From Pseudomonas peradeniyensis (GTDB taxonomy: Bacteria; Pseudomonadota; Gammaproteobacteria; Pseudomonadales; Pseudomonadaceae), in the NCBI RefSeq assembly GCF_014268935.2, contig NZ_JABWRJ020000004.1:62001-126000 (forward strand): a stretch of DNA of 64,000 nucleotides. Direction: 5' to 3'. The notes under the pieces are model-generated. The model did no database searches. It was not told the DNA's origin and worked only from the letters and a program-made list of their open reading frames with translations. A program made the translations under genes and the position numbers. How positions within the stretch are numbered: position 1 is the first letter of the stretch; each line of letters begins with the position of its first letter. This document shows positions 7,843-16,041 of this stretch, in pieces.

Positions 7843-9333
7843 TCAGCGCAGCTGGATCCAGGTGGTCTTGAGCTGGGTGTACTTGTCGAACGAATGCAGC
7901 GAGAGGTCGCGGCCAAAGCCCGACTGGCGCCCGCCGCCGAACGGCACGGTCACGTCCAGGGCGTCGACGGTGTTTACCGATACCGTGCCGGCCTTGAGCC
8001 GCCGGGCCACGCGGTGGGCGCGGTTGAGGTCGTCGCTCCAGACCGACGCGGCCAGGCCGTAGACACTGTCGTTGGCCAGGGCGATGGCCTGCTCCTCGTC
8101 GTCGAAGGCGCTGACCGCCAGCACCGGGCCGAAGATTTCTTCGCGGGCCAGAGCCATGTCCTGGCGTACGTCGGTGAAGATCGTCGGCGTGATGAAGTTC
8201 TGCGAGCCGTTGACGCTCAGCCGCTCGCCACCGCACAGCAGGCGCGCGCCCTCGGCCCGGCCCTGGGCGATGGCCGCCTCGATGCGCGCGGTCTGCCCGG
8301 CATCGACGATGGCACCGGCGCGGCTGGCCGGATCCAGCGGGTCGCCCGGCAGCCATTCACGGGCCTGGCGCAGCAGGCGCTCGACGAATTCGTCATGGAT
8401 CGAGCGCTGCACATACAGCCGCGAGTTGGCCGAGCACACCTCGCCCTGGTTGAAGAAGATGCCGAACGCCGCCTTCTGCGCCGCCAGGTCGAGGTCGCGG
8501 CAGTCGTCGAACACCAGGTTCGGGCTCTTGCCGCCGCATTCGAGCCACACCTGCTTGAGGTTGGACTGCGCCGAATACTGCATGAAGTACTTGCCCACCT
8601 GGGTGGAGCCGGTGAACACCAGGCAGTCCACGTCCGGGTGCAGCCCCAGGGCGCGGCCCGCGGTTTCGCCCAGGCCCGGCACCACGTTGAGCACGCCTTC
8701 CGGCAGCCCGGCCTGCAATGCCAGCTCGGCCAGGCGCAGGGCCGAGAACGGCGACTGCTCGGCAGGCTTGAGTACCACGCTGTTGCCTGCGGCGAGCGCC
8801 GGGGCGACCTTCCAGGCGGCCATGTCCAGCGGGAAGTTCCACGGCACCACCGCGCCGACCACGCCCAGCGCCTCACGGCGGATCATCGCCACGGCATTGG
8901 CGGCGGTCGGCGCGACCTGGTCGTAGAGTTTGTCCAGCGCCTCACCGTACCAGGCGAACACATGAGCGGCGCCCGGCACGTCGATGTTGTAGGCGTCCAT
9001 CACCGGCTTGCCCATGTTCAGCGAGTCGAGCAATGCCAGTTCCTCGCGGTGGGCCAGCATCAGTTCGGCCAGGCGCAGCAGCACACGCTTGCGCTCGGCC
9101 GGCGCCATGCGTGCCCAAGGGCCGTGCTCGAAGGCACGTCTGGCGGCACGCACCGCCTGGTCGATCTCGTCGTCGGCGCAGGCGGCGACCTGAGCCAGGC
9201 AGCGGTCGGTTGCCGGGTTGACGGCAGCGAAGGTGGCGCCGTCGCGGGCCGCCACCGGGCGGCCGTCGATCAACGCGGTGGTGATGAAGCTTTGCAGTGC
9301 AGCGCGCTGCTGCCAATCGCTTTTCGTATGCAC
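7843..9333 (-). CDS. Aldehyde dehydrogenase (PuuC/KauB type)
   Basis: 496 residues, NAD(P)-dependent aldehyde dehydrogenase. Catalytic Cys300 lies in FNQGEVCSANSR, the general base Glu265 in LECGGKSP, the nucleotide-binding VFTGSTQVGK at about 239-248, and the PWNFPLDMAAWK segment near 164. The GTG start is supported by GGGGAG eight bases upstream. The PuuC/KauB subgroup oxidises aminoaldehydes such as gamma-aminobutyraldehyde or gamma-glutamyl-gamma-aminobutyraldehyde. It is the first gene of a two-gene unit with the downstream aminotransferase and is followed upstream on the same strand by a LuxR-type regulator. Confidence 0.92.
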   Translation of the reverse strand: MHTKSDWQQRAALQSFITTALIDGRPVAARDGATFAAVNPATDRCLAQVAACADDEIDQAVRAARRAFEHGPWARMAPAERKRVLLRLAELMLAHREELALLDSLNMGKPVMDAYNIDVPGAAHVFAWYGEALDKLYDQVAPTAANAVAMIRREALGVVGAVVPWNFPLDMAAWKVAPALAAGNSVVLKPAEQSPFSALRLAELALQAGLPEGVLNVVPGLGETAGRALGLHPDVDCLVFTGSTQVGKYFMQYSAQSNLKQVWLECGGKSPNLVFDDCRDLDLAAQKAAFGIFFNQGEVCSANSRLYVQRSIHDEFVERLLRQAREWLPGDPLDPASRAGAIVDAGQTARIEAAIAQGRAEGARLLCGGERLSVNGSQNFITPTIFTDVRQDMALAREEIFGPVLAVSAFDDEEQAIALANDSVYGLAASVWSDDLNRAHRVARRLKAGTVSVNTVDALDVTVPFGGGRQSGFGRDLSLHSFDKYTQLKTTWIQLR

Positions 9334-9401
9334 GCAGGTCTCCCCTCCGGCCACACGCGGGGCCGGTGATTGTCGTTGTCTGGATGAGGTGAAACGGTGG
9401 T

Positions 9402-10250
9402 TCAGCGCCGTCGCAGGTAGCTTTCCAGCGGATCCTTGCCCAGGCCTTCCTGGGCCTGGGCCAGCGAGGCGATGAACAGCGAGAACAGCTCGGCCTGGGT
9501 GGCGATGTCGAGCTTGGCATAGAGGTTCTTGCGGTGGGTCTTGACGGTGTCTTCGCTGATCCCCAGGCGCTCGGCCAGCGAGCGCGTGGAATGGCCGCGC
9601 AGCAGGTACTGGGCGATATGGCATTCACGCTCGGTGAGCAAGGATGAACCGAAATTGTTCAGCGCAGCGTTGATCTGCCGCCCCAGCGCGCTTTCAAAGC
9701 GCCCACCCAGCGCCCCGGCATCCAGCTGCCCCCAGTGGCGGCGCACCACCGCCACCACCCAGGCGGCGACGCACTTGAGCTCGGCCACCTGGCGGCTGCC
9801 CAGGCGCCGGGTGCTGCCCAGGGCCACGGCGATGGTCAGCTGGGCGTCCAGCGGCACCAGGTAGTTGAGTTCGTCCTCCAGGTGCGCGTGCTGGTAGAAC
9901 GAGGTGTAGTACTCGCTGCGCTTGAAGTGGTCGGGGGCGACGTCGCTCAGGCGATAGCAACCGGCGGGCACACCGTCCATGCAGGCACGATAGAACGGGC
10001 ACAGCAGGTAGTAGCCTTCGAGGTACTTCTGCACGTTGCCCTCGGGCAGCCAGGGCCCCTCGTCGTCCTTGGCGAACAGCGCAGATGGCAGGCCCTTGCG
10101 CGGGTACAGGAACACGGTGATGGCCTGGCACGCTGCCAGTTGGTTGAGCGCGGCGAACAGTGCCTCGACGAAGCCTGGGGTGCCGATGGCGTCGACCACG
10201 CGGGCCATCTGCGCGTACCAATCGGGCGAATTCAGCTGGGCATTGCTCAT
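9402..10250 (-). CDS. LuxR-type HTH transcriptional regulator
   Basis: 282 residues. The C-terminal helix-turn-helix (about 215-275) reads LLTERECHIAQYLLRGHSTR, then LAERLGISEDTVKTHRKNLY, the classic LuxR/GerE four-helix pattern. The N-terminal two thirds contain aromatic and beta-rich sequence (FLYPRKGLPSALFAKDDEG, then YYLLCPFYRACMDG) unlike an acyl-homoserine-lactone domain with certainty, so the ligand is unknown. It is encoded directly upstream of, and on the same strand as, the aldehyde dehydrogenase/aminotransferase pair, and is the obvious regulator candidate for them. The start M(SNAQLN) was preferred because the longer reading begins in a region with no ribosome site. Confidence 0.88.
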   Translation of the reverse strand: MSNAQLNSPDWYAQMARVVDAIGTPGFVEALFAALNQLAACQAITVFLYPRKGLPSALFAKDDEGPWLPEGNVQKYLEGYYLLCPFYRACMDGVPAGCYRLSDVAPDHFKRSEYYTSFYQHAHLEDELNYLVPLDAQLTIAVALGSTRRLGSRQVAELKCVAAWVVAVVRRHWGQLDAGALGGRFESALGRQINAALNNFGSSLLTERECHIAQYLLRGHSTRSLAERLGISEDTVKTHRKNLYAKLDIATQAELFSLFIASLAQAQEGLGKDPLESYLRRR

Positions 10251-10376
10251 TATTGTCTTCCCCGCCAGGGTGAGTGCTGGCCGGGATTGTTTCATGGGGG
10301 GGACGGGGCGGCTATCACCCTTCGGGGTGAGTCAGTGCAACGTGGACCGTACTGAAGCAGGAGTGGGCCCGAAACT

Positions 10377-10392
10377 GTTTCATCGATGAAAC
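10377..10392. promoter_or_regulatory. 16-bp perfect palindrome GTTTCATCGATGAAAC
   Basis: Lies about 130 bp before the LuxR-type regulator start and 95 bp before the divergent lipoprotein gene. A perfect dyad of this length in an intergenic region between divergent genes suggests an operator; which regulator binds is unknown. A further GTTTCAT half occurs nearer the regulator start at about 10288. Confidence 0.45.
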
Positions 10393-10485
10393 GGTACTTA
10401 TCGTTTTTTCTCTTCCTATTTTTTTTATAAAGACAACTACACTATCAATTTGCCATCACTCGATTTGATCATGCAAGGAGCCATC

Positions 10486-11349
10486 ATGAATAACGCCAGA
10501 ATCTCGGCCGTCCTAGCTGCAGTGTCATTATCAGCTTGCACCGTCGCGCCGAGCGTAAAGTACTCGACAATCGCTTCGAACGCCGATGTTACTGGAAAAG
10601 AGGCCAGCTTCTTCTACTTGCGCTCATCACGTGTGGATATTGACGCCACGAAAGACTCAAAAGGAACCCTCACAGGATTTACTCTGCAAACGCAACCGGT
10701 CGAATCTCTGAGCAAGCGTCTGGCGATAACGCGTGATGATCCATTCTACGCCCGCACCACCCTGAACATCACCAAACTGCCCAATACCGACCTATGGAAC
10801 GAAGTGGGTAGCGAAGTTGCCGATTATAGAATCAAGATCATCAATACAGTCGCGGCGATTGCCATAAAAGTCGTTGCATTTGGTGCCTCATCAGGCACCG
10901 TCAAGGACCTGGACCCTGCCCAACTGCCACAGAGCATCAAACTCGACAACGTCGTACGGGACGCGCCAAAAGGTGAAAAGACAATTTCACTGGGCAATGG
11001 TGTCCAGCTGATCTTGGGCGCCCTTCCTACCGATGCCAGGCCTATCGGCCAGCTCCCAGAGGGCCGTGTCAACTATGCGATCTATGCGGCATGCCGGCCC
11101 GCAACGATATTTTTCAAATATAACAACAGTGTCTACCAGAAGAACTTCAAGGTCAGTGACCCACAGTTCTATCAATTCGCGGTCCTGCCGAAAAACGGCA
11201 AAGTTGTGTTCCACAGCGAATGCGGTGCTTCCACAACGAATGAAAAGGATAGTGTTTCAACCAACAGCGAAGTTGTCGATGCCCTGGCCACCCAAGCCAA
11301 GGCCATCAAGGATGCAATCGACGCTGCGAAGCAGGATGGCAAAAAATGA
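10486..11349 (+). CDS. Putative lipoprotein of unknown function
   Basis: 287 residues. A type II signal peptide is visible: charged start, hydrophobic ISAVLAAVSL, then the lipobox LSAC with the lipidated cysteine at residue 19. The start was set at the ATG preceded by AAGGAG. The rest is a soluble periplasmic domain with no motif recognised; it contains one hydrophobic stretch (IINTVAAIAIKVVAFGASSG, about 118-137) and a C-terminal Lys/Ala-rich helix. It overlaps the serine protease gene by four bases (ATGA), so the pair is translationally coupled and probably functional together. Base composition is less GC-rich than the surrounding core genes, suggesting accessory status. Confidence 0.85.
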   Translation: MNNARISAVLAAVSLSACTVAPSVKYSTIASNADVTGKEASFFYLRSSRVDIDATKDSKGTLTGFTLQTQPVESLSKRLAITRDDPFYARTTLNITKLPNTDLWNEVGSEVADYRIKIINTVAAIAIKVVAFGASSGTVKDLDPAQLPQSIKLDNVVRDAPKGEKTISLGNGVQLILGALPTDARPIGQLPEGRVNYAIYAACRPATIFFKYNNSVYQKNFKVSDPQFYQFAVLPKNGKVVFHSECGASTTNEKDSVSTNSEVVDALATQAKAIKDAIDAAKQDGKK

Positions 11350-12731
11350 CAGTCCCCAACCTGGCTTCGTCAATGCTCATTGCATTACTGGCCTTCAGCG
11401 CAAGCGTACAGGCTGCTGCTCCCCCTCCTTTTACCATCGAGGTCTTGCCCGATAACGATATCTCGCTACAAGCCTTCGGCGTTTTACCCAAGGTTCTACA
11501 AGGCGCGACGGAGTTGTCGGCAAACCTGCTGGGCGACGAATCAAGTGGGTGCGTCGAGTACGGCCGAAAAAGCTACACCTCGGCCCAGGCTAATGCCCAA
11601 AGCTCGGTAACGGACAGTAGCGTGACGTTGGCGTTGACCAGTAGCTCATTTTCCCGGGGTGGGAGTTATAGAACCTGCATGAGTTGCCTGCCAGGCATCT
11701 GCCTGGGTGTCCTGGGGCACGATACGAGTGCCCAGGCATCGGCACGCTCCTCGGCCACCATTACCCTGCATTTCAACCCGGATTATCCAAAAGCCGACTA
11801 CATCGTGGATATCGCTGGGACGTCCAGCAATGCCGCCTTCAAACTACTGCTCAATGGCACCGACCTGGCACAGGGCAAAGGGCTGGTGAGCCACTCCCTG
11901 ACACTGACGGCCGAGCCCGGCTCATCAACACAATTGTTCGTCGAACTCCCTACCACAACACGCAACGAGGGTGAATGCTGCGAACAACGAACGGGTAACT
12001 CGGCACGTGTCGATGTGAGGATTCGCAAAGCCCCCATACTGGCCAGCAAAAGCTTGTTAAAGCCCTACATCGTAGGCGGGAAGCAAACACACGCCTACAA
12101 AAATGTAGGCGCAATCATGCTGGGCGAATCTCTTCACTGTACGGGAACGGTGCTTGGCAAGCGAACCATACTGACGGCCGCACACTGTATCAGCGGTTAT
12201 GAGGAACAGTTGACCGACATGACGTTCAAGCTCGGCTCGAATCTGCACGACCCAGCGTTCGAACGGGTAAAGGTCATCGACTTCGACTTGCCAAGAGATA
12301 GTGCCACGGGCTACTCATTCAACCCCATCACGCTGGAAGACGACATCGCTTTGCTCTACACCCAAGAAGACCTCACGGTCACGCCGGTAAGACTGCATAA
12401 CGGAAAACCCAACTGGGAACAGCTTGTCGACCAACGTGTATCCCTGACATTTGTAGGATTCGGCTTTGACGTGGTGGACAATGACAAAGTTGCCGAAGGC
12501 ATCAAACGCGCGGCATCGTGGTGGGTGAACGACATTGAAAATCGTCGCGTAGCGTTCAGCGTGAAGGGAAAGAACACCTGCAAGGGAGACTCCGGAGGCC
12601 CTGCCTTCCTGATTGAAAACAGCAGTATCGTACAAGTGGCAATAACTTCTGGCGGGGACGATGCCTGTGAAACAGGCTACCAGACGCGTGTCGATGCGTT
12701 CCAAGGATGGTTGGCAAGCCGGGTGCGATGA
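11346..12731 (+). CDS. Secreted trypsin-like (S1) serine protease
   Basis: 461 residues with an N-terminal signal peptide (hydrophobic SMLIALLAFSASVQA, cut near residue 24). Residues about 30-235 form an N-terminal extension with several cysteines (CMSCLPGIC) and a possible beta domain; the S1 peptidase starts at IVGGKQTHAY (about 241). The catalytic triad is complete: His280 in TAAHC, Asp333 in DDIALL and Ser416 in CKGDSGGP. The IVGG sequence suggests the usual activation by cleavage before Ile. It is coupled to the lipoprotein gene upstream. Substrate unknown; secretion to periplasm or outside is inferred from the signal peptide. Confidence 0.92.
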   Translation: MTVPNLASSMLIALLAFSASVQAAAPPPFTIEVLPDNDISLQAFGVLPKVLQGATELSANLLGDESSGCVEYGRKSYTSAQANAQSSVTDSSVTLALTSSSFSRGGSYRTCMSCLPGICLGVLGHDTSAQASARSSATITLHFNPDYPKADYIVDIAGTSSNAAFKLLLNGTDLAQGKGLVSHSLTLTAEPGSSTQLFVELPTTTRNEGECCEQRTGNSARVDVRIRKAPILASKSLLKPYIVGGKQTHAYKNVGAIMLGESLHCTGTVLGKRTILTAAHCISGYEEQLTDMTFKLGSNLHDPAFERVKVIDFDLPRDSATGYSFNPITLEDDIALLYTQEDLTVTPVRLHNGKPNWEQLVDQRVSLTFVGFGFDVVDNDKVAEGIKRAASWWVNDIENRRVAFSVKGKNTCKGDSGGPAFLIENSSIVQVAITSGGDDACETGYQTRVDAFQGWLASRVR

Positions 12732-12828
12732 GTGCTTCCTGGACCTGTGCTGTTGCAATCCGTATCGCGCATGTTCACCACAGACAGTAGCGCCCGCCCT
12801 GAGCCCTCACGACAAAAACGCACGGCAG

Positions 12829-12855
12829 CCCTGCAGATTTGCCAATTGTGCAGGG
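12829..12855. promoter_or_regulatory. Inverted repeat CCCTGCA-N13-TGCAGGG
   Basis: Seven-base perfect arms in the 209-bp gap before the hydratase-family gene, about 85 bp before its start and next to an AT-richer stretch (TAATTTTGCATGA). Placement suggests an operator for the hydrolase/acyl-CoA dehydrogenase pair; a weak hairpin is the alternative. Confidence 0.4.
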
Positions 12856-12940
12856 TAATTTTGCATGACAGGATCGTTCGATCCGCCCGCGCATTCCAGG
12901 ACTTCACTTGGAAAATCAATAACAAAGCAGGGAGACCGCG

Positions 12941-14011
12941 ATGACCGCGCACGCTCAACCCTCGGCAACGGATCAGGTACTGGCCGAGGTTCGCAACCAC
13001 ATTGGCCACCTCACCCTCAACCGCCCCGCCGGCCTCAACGCCCTGACCCTGGACATGGTGCGCAGCCTGCAGCACCACCTCGACCAGTGGGCCCAGGATT
13101 CGCAGGTGCACGCCGTGATGCTGCGTGGCGAGGGCCCCAAGGGCTTCTGCGCCGGTGGCGATATCCGCTCGCTGCACGACAGCTACAAGGCCGGCGAGAA
13201 ACTCCACGAGGACTTCTTCGTCGAGGAATACGCCCTGGACCTGTGCATCCACCGCTACCGCAAGCCGGTGCTGGTGCTGATGGACGGCTTCACCCTCGGC
13301 GGCGGCATGGGCCTGGCCCAGGGCTGCGACCTGCGCATCGTCACCGAACGCAGCCGCCTGGGCATGCCCGAGGTAGGCATCGGCTACTTCCCGGATGTCG
13401 GCGGCAGCTACTTCCTGCCCCGGGTACCGGGCGAACTGGGTATCTACCTGGGCGTCAGCGGCAGCCAGGTCAAGGCTGCCGATGCCCTCTACTGCGGCCT
13501 GGCCGACTGGTACGTCGACAGTGAAAAGCTCGCGGCCCTGGATGACGGGCTCGACCGCCTGACCTTCGGCGCCAACCCGCTCAAGGACCTGCAAGGCTTG
13601 CTCGCCAAGCTCGGCACCCAGACCTTGGCAGACGCGCCACTGGCGACACTGCGCCCGGTGATCGACCACTTCTTCGCCCTGCCCGACTTGCCGAGCATCA
13701 TCGAGCAACTGCGCGCCGTGACCATCGGCGACAGCCGTCAATGGGCGCTGGACACCGCCGACCTGCTGGAAACCCGCTCGCCGTTGGCCATGGCCGTCAC
13801 CCTGGAACTGCTGCGCCGCGGCCGCCACCTGGCCCTGGAAGACTGCTTCGCCATGGAACTGCACATCGACCGCCAGTGGTTCGCCCACGGCGACATCATC
13901 GAAGGCGTGCGCGCCCTGATCGTCGACAAGGACAAGCAACCCCGCTGGAACCCGCCGACCCTGGCCGGTCTCACCGCCCAGCGGGTCGACCAATTCTTCG
14001 AAGGCCTGTGA
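12941..14011 (+). CDS. 3-hydroxyisobutyryl-CoA hydrolase-like enoyl-CoA hydratase/isomerase family protein
   Basis: 356 residues, crotonase fold. The oxyanion-hole segment GFCAGGDIRSL (about 67-77) and FTLGGGMGLAQGCDLR (about 114-129) are intact, and LGMPEVGIGYFPDVGGSYFL shows the FPDVGG signature that separates 3-hydroxyisobutyryl-CoA hydrolases from ordinary hydratases; the extra C-terminal 100 residues also fit. Known reaction: hydrolysis of 3-hydroxyisobutyryl-CoA in valine breakdown. It is 16 bp before an acyl-CoA dehydrogenase, the enzyme type that would act two steps earlier (isobutyryl-CoA). RBS GGGAGA precedes the ATG by nine bases. Confidence 0.88.
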   Translation: MTAHAQPSATDQVLAEVRNHIGHLTLNRPAGLNALTLDMVRSLQHHLDQWAQDSQVHAVMLRGEGPKGFCAGGDIRSLHDSYKAGEKLHEDFFVEEYALDLCIHRYRKPVLVLMDGFTLGGGMGLAQGCDLRIVTERSRLGMPEVGIGYFPDVGGSYFLPRVPGELGIYLGVSGSQVKAADALYCGLADWYVDSEKLAALDDGLDRLTFGANPLKDLQGLLAKLGTQTLADAPLATLRPVIDHFFALPDLPSIIEQLRAVTIGDSRQWALDTADLLETRSPLAMAVTLELLRRGRHLALEDCFAMELHIDRQWFAHGDIIEGVRALIVDKDKQPRWNPPTLAGLTAQRVDQFFEGL

Positions 14012-14027
14012 GCCCGGGAGTACACAG

Positions 14028-15179
14028 ATGCAAGACCTGGAACTGAGCGAAGAGCAGATCATGATCCGCGACATGGCCCGCGATTTCGCCCGCGGCGAGA
14101 TCGCGCCCCATGCCCAGGCCTGGGAAAAGGCCGGCTGGATCGACGATGACGTGGTGCGCAAGATGGGCGAACTGGGCCTGCTCGGCATGGTCGCCCCGGA
14201 GCAGTTCGGCGGCAGCTACACCGACTACGTGGCCTACGCACTGGCGGTCGAGGAAATCTCCGCCGCCGATGGCGCCACCGGGGCGATGATGAGCATCCAC
14301 AACTCGGTGGGCTGCGGCCCGCTGCTGGCCTACGGCACGCCCGAGCAGCAGCAGGACTGGCTGCCACTACTGGCCAGCGGCGAGGCAATCGGCTGCTTCT
14401 GCCTGACCGAGCCCCAGGCCGGCTCCGAGGCCCACAACCTGCGCACCCGCGCCGAACTGGTCGATGGCCAGTGGGTGATCAACGGCGCCAAGCAGTTCGT
14501 CAGCAATGCCCGCCGCGCCAAGCTGGCCATCGTCTTCGCCGTGACCGACCCGGAGCTGGGCAAGAAAGGCCTCTCGGCCTTCCTGGTACCGACTGACAAC
14601 CCAGGCTTCAAGGTCGACCGCAGCGAGCACAAGATGGGCATTCGCGCCTCCGACACCTGCGCGGTGACCCTGGACGACTGCCGCATCCCGGCCACCAACC
14701 TGCTGGGCGAACGCGGCAAGGGCCTGGCCATCGCCCTGTCCAACCTCGAAGGCGGGCGCATCGGCATAGCCGCCCAGGCCCTGGGCATCGCCCGCGCAGC
14801 GTTCGAGGCGGCGCTGACCTACTCCCGCGAGCGCATCCAGTTCGGCAAGCCGATCAACGAGCACCAGAGCATCGCCAACCTGCTGGCCGACATGCAGGTG
14901 CAGGTCAACGCAGCTCGCCTGCTGATCCTGCATGCCGCGCGCCTGCGCAGCGCCGGCAAGCCTTGCCTGTCGGAGGCCTCCCAGGCCAAGCTGTTCGCCT
15001 CGGAGATGGCCGAGCGGGTCTGCTCGATGGCGATCCAGGTGCATGGCGGGTACGGCTACCTGGAAGACTACCCGGTGGAGAAGTACTATCGCGATGCGCG
15101 CATCACCCAGATCTACGAGGGTTCCAGCGAAATCCAGCGCATGCTGATTGCGCGTGAGTTGAAGCATTACACGGTCTGA
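14028..15179 (+). CDS. Acyl-CoA dehydrogenase (isobutyryl/short-branched type)
   Basis: 383 residues, the normal length for the family. FAD-contacting FCLTEPQAGSEAHNL (about 124-138), the mid-domain FVSNARRAKLAIVFA, and the C-terminal signatures HGGYGYLEDYPVEKYYRDAR and IYEGSSEIQRMLIAR are all present; the glutamate of IYEG is the usual catalytic base. With the preceding hydrolase it suggests valine or other branched short acyl-CoA oxidation. Electron acceptor would be ETF as for the family. No frame damage or unusual feature is seen. Confidence 0.92.
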   Translation: MQDLELSEEQIMIRDMARDFARGEIAPHAQAWEKAGWIDDDVVRKMGELGLLGMVAPEQFGGSYTDYVAYALAVEEISAADGATGAMMSIHNSVGCGPLLAYGTPEQQQDWLPLLASGEAIGCFCLTEPQAGSEAHNLRTRAELVDGQWVINGAKQFVSNARRAKLAIVFAVTDPELGKKGLSAFLVPTDNPGFKVDRSEHKMGIRASDTCAVTLDDCRIPATNLLGERGKGLAIALSNLEGGRIGIAAQALGIARAAFEAALTYSRERIQFGKPINEHQSIANLLADMQVQVNAARLLILHAARLRSAGKPCLSEASQAKLFASEMAERVCSMAIQVHGGYGYLEDYPVEKYYRDARITQIYEGSSEIQRMLIARELKHYTV

Positions 15180-15256
15180 GCCCGACCATTGCCTCAAGCC
15201 ATGCGCGATCGCCCAGCCCTTCGGGCTACGGTGTCGCGCAGGTAACAGAGTTCCAG

Positions 15257-15350
15257 CGTGGGAGCGGCGGTGCGCCGATGCGACTTGCCCCGCGATCACC
15301 GGCGTAGCCGGTGCCAAACGTCGCATCGCGGGGCAAGCCCGCTCCCACGC
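15257..15350. repeat. Inverted REP pair
   Basis: GTGGGAGC at the left and GCTCCCAC at the right enclose CTTGCCCCGCGATCACCGGC and its near complement TCGCATCGCGGGGCAAG, giving a long imperfect stem of the P. putida REP type. It lies in the 300-bp gap after the acyl-CoA dehydrogenase and could end its transcript. The rest of that gap holds only the TetR promoter region. Confidence 0.85.
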
Positions 15351-15410
15351 TGCCCCAGTCAAATCAAAGAATTGTGTTTTGTTCCATGAGAGCGGCCTTA
15401 CGCACCCTTC

Positions 15411-15430
15411 ATGAGATTTATTCGTCTCAT
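15411..15430. promoter_or_regulatory. Candidate TetR operator ATGAGA-N8-TCTCAT
   Basis: A perfect six-base inverted repeat with eight bases between lies 51 bp before the TetR start and overlaps the likely promoter (TACAAT at 15435-15440). The dimension fits TetR autoregulation. A further ATGAGA occurs about 25 bp upstream. Confidence 0.5.
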
Positions 15431-15480
15431 ATGATACAATTGTGGATATTTCGTCGCCGAACCCCGACTCGAGGTCCCAC

Positions 15481-16038
15481 ATGCGTAGAACCCTCCAGGA
15501 AGAGCGCCTGCTCAAAGCCCTGGCCCAGGCCATTGTCGTCCACCCCCGCGCCACCCTCAAGGAGCTGGCGGAAACCGCCGGGGTCAGCAAGGCCACCCTG
15601 CACCGTTTCTGCGGCACCCGCGACAACCTGGTGAAGCTGCTCGAGGACCATGGCGAGCAGGTGCTCAACCAGGTCATCCTCGAAGCCGACCTCGAGCGCA
15701 TCGAACCGCTGGCCGGTATTCGCCACCTGATCGCCGAACACCTCAAGCACCGCGAACTGCTGATGTTCCTGATGTTCCAGTACCGCCCCGACACCTTGCT
15801 CAACGACGCCGAGGACCTGCGCTGGCAGGTCTATATCCAGGCCATGGATGCGTTCTTCCTGCGTGCCCAGCAGTTGGGCGTGCTACGCATCGACATCAGC
15901 GCGGCAGTGTTCACCGAGATATTCATGACCATGATCTACGGCATGGTCGATGCCGAGCACCGCGGCCGCGCCGCCAGCGCCAACACCGCGCAGGCGGTCG
16001 AGCAGTTGTTCCTCAACGGTGCCCGGCCACAGGGCTGA
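15481..16038 (+). CDS. TetR-family transcriptional regulator
   Basis: 185 residues. The N-terminal helix-turn-helix runs about 10-55 with LKELAETAGVSKATLHRFCG, the typical TetR recognition helix region, followed by an all-helical ligand domain that is not recognisable to a subgroup. The start at MRRTLQEE was preferred to an upstream in-frame ATG because it begins immediately before the DNA-binding domain. The gene converges with the acyl-CoA synthetase (three bases between stops), and follows the hydrolase/dehydrogenase pair, so acyl-CoA-type ligands are plausible but unproven. Confidence 0.88.
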   Translation: MRRTLQEERLLKALAQAIVVHPRATLKELAETAGVSKATLHRFCGTRDNLVKLLEDHGEQVLNQVILEADLERIEPLAGIRHLIAEHLKHRELLMFLMFQYRPDTLLNDAEDLRWQVYIQAMDAFFLRAQQLGVLRIDISAAVFTEIFMTMIYGMVDAEHRGRAASANTAQAVEQLFLNGARPQG

Positions 16039-16041
16039 TGA

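Noticed and set aside
7840..9369. Long plus-strand open frame opposite the aldehyde dehydrogenase
   Set aside because: Antisense shadow; the minus-strand frame has intact catalytic motifs.
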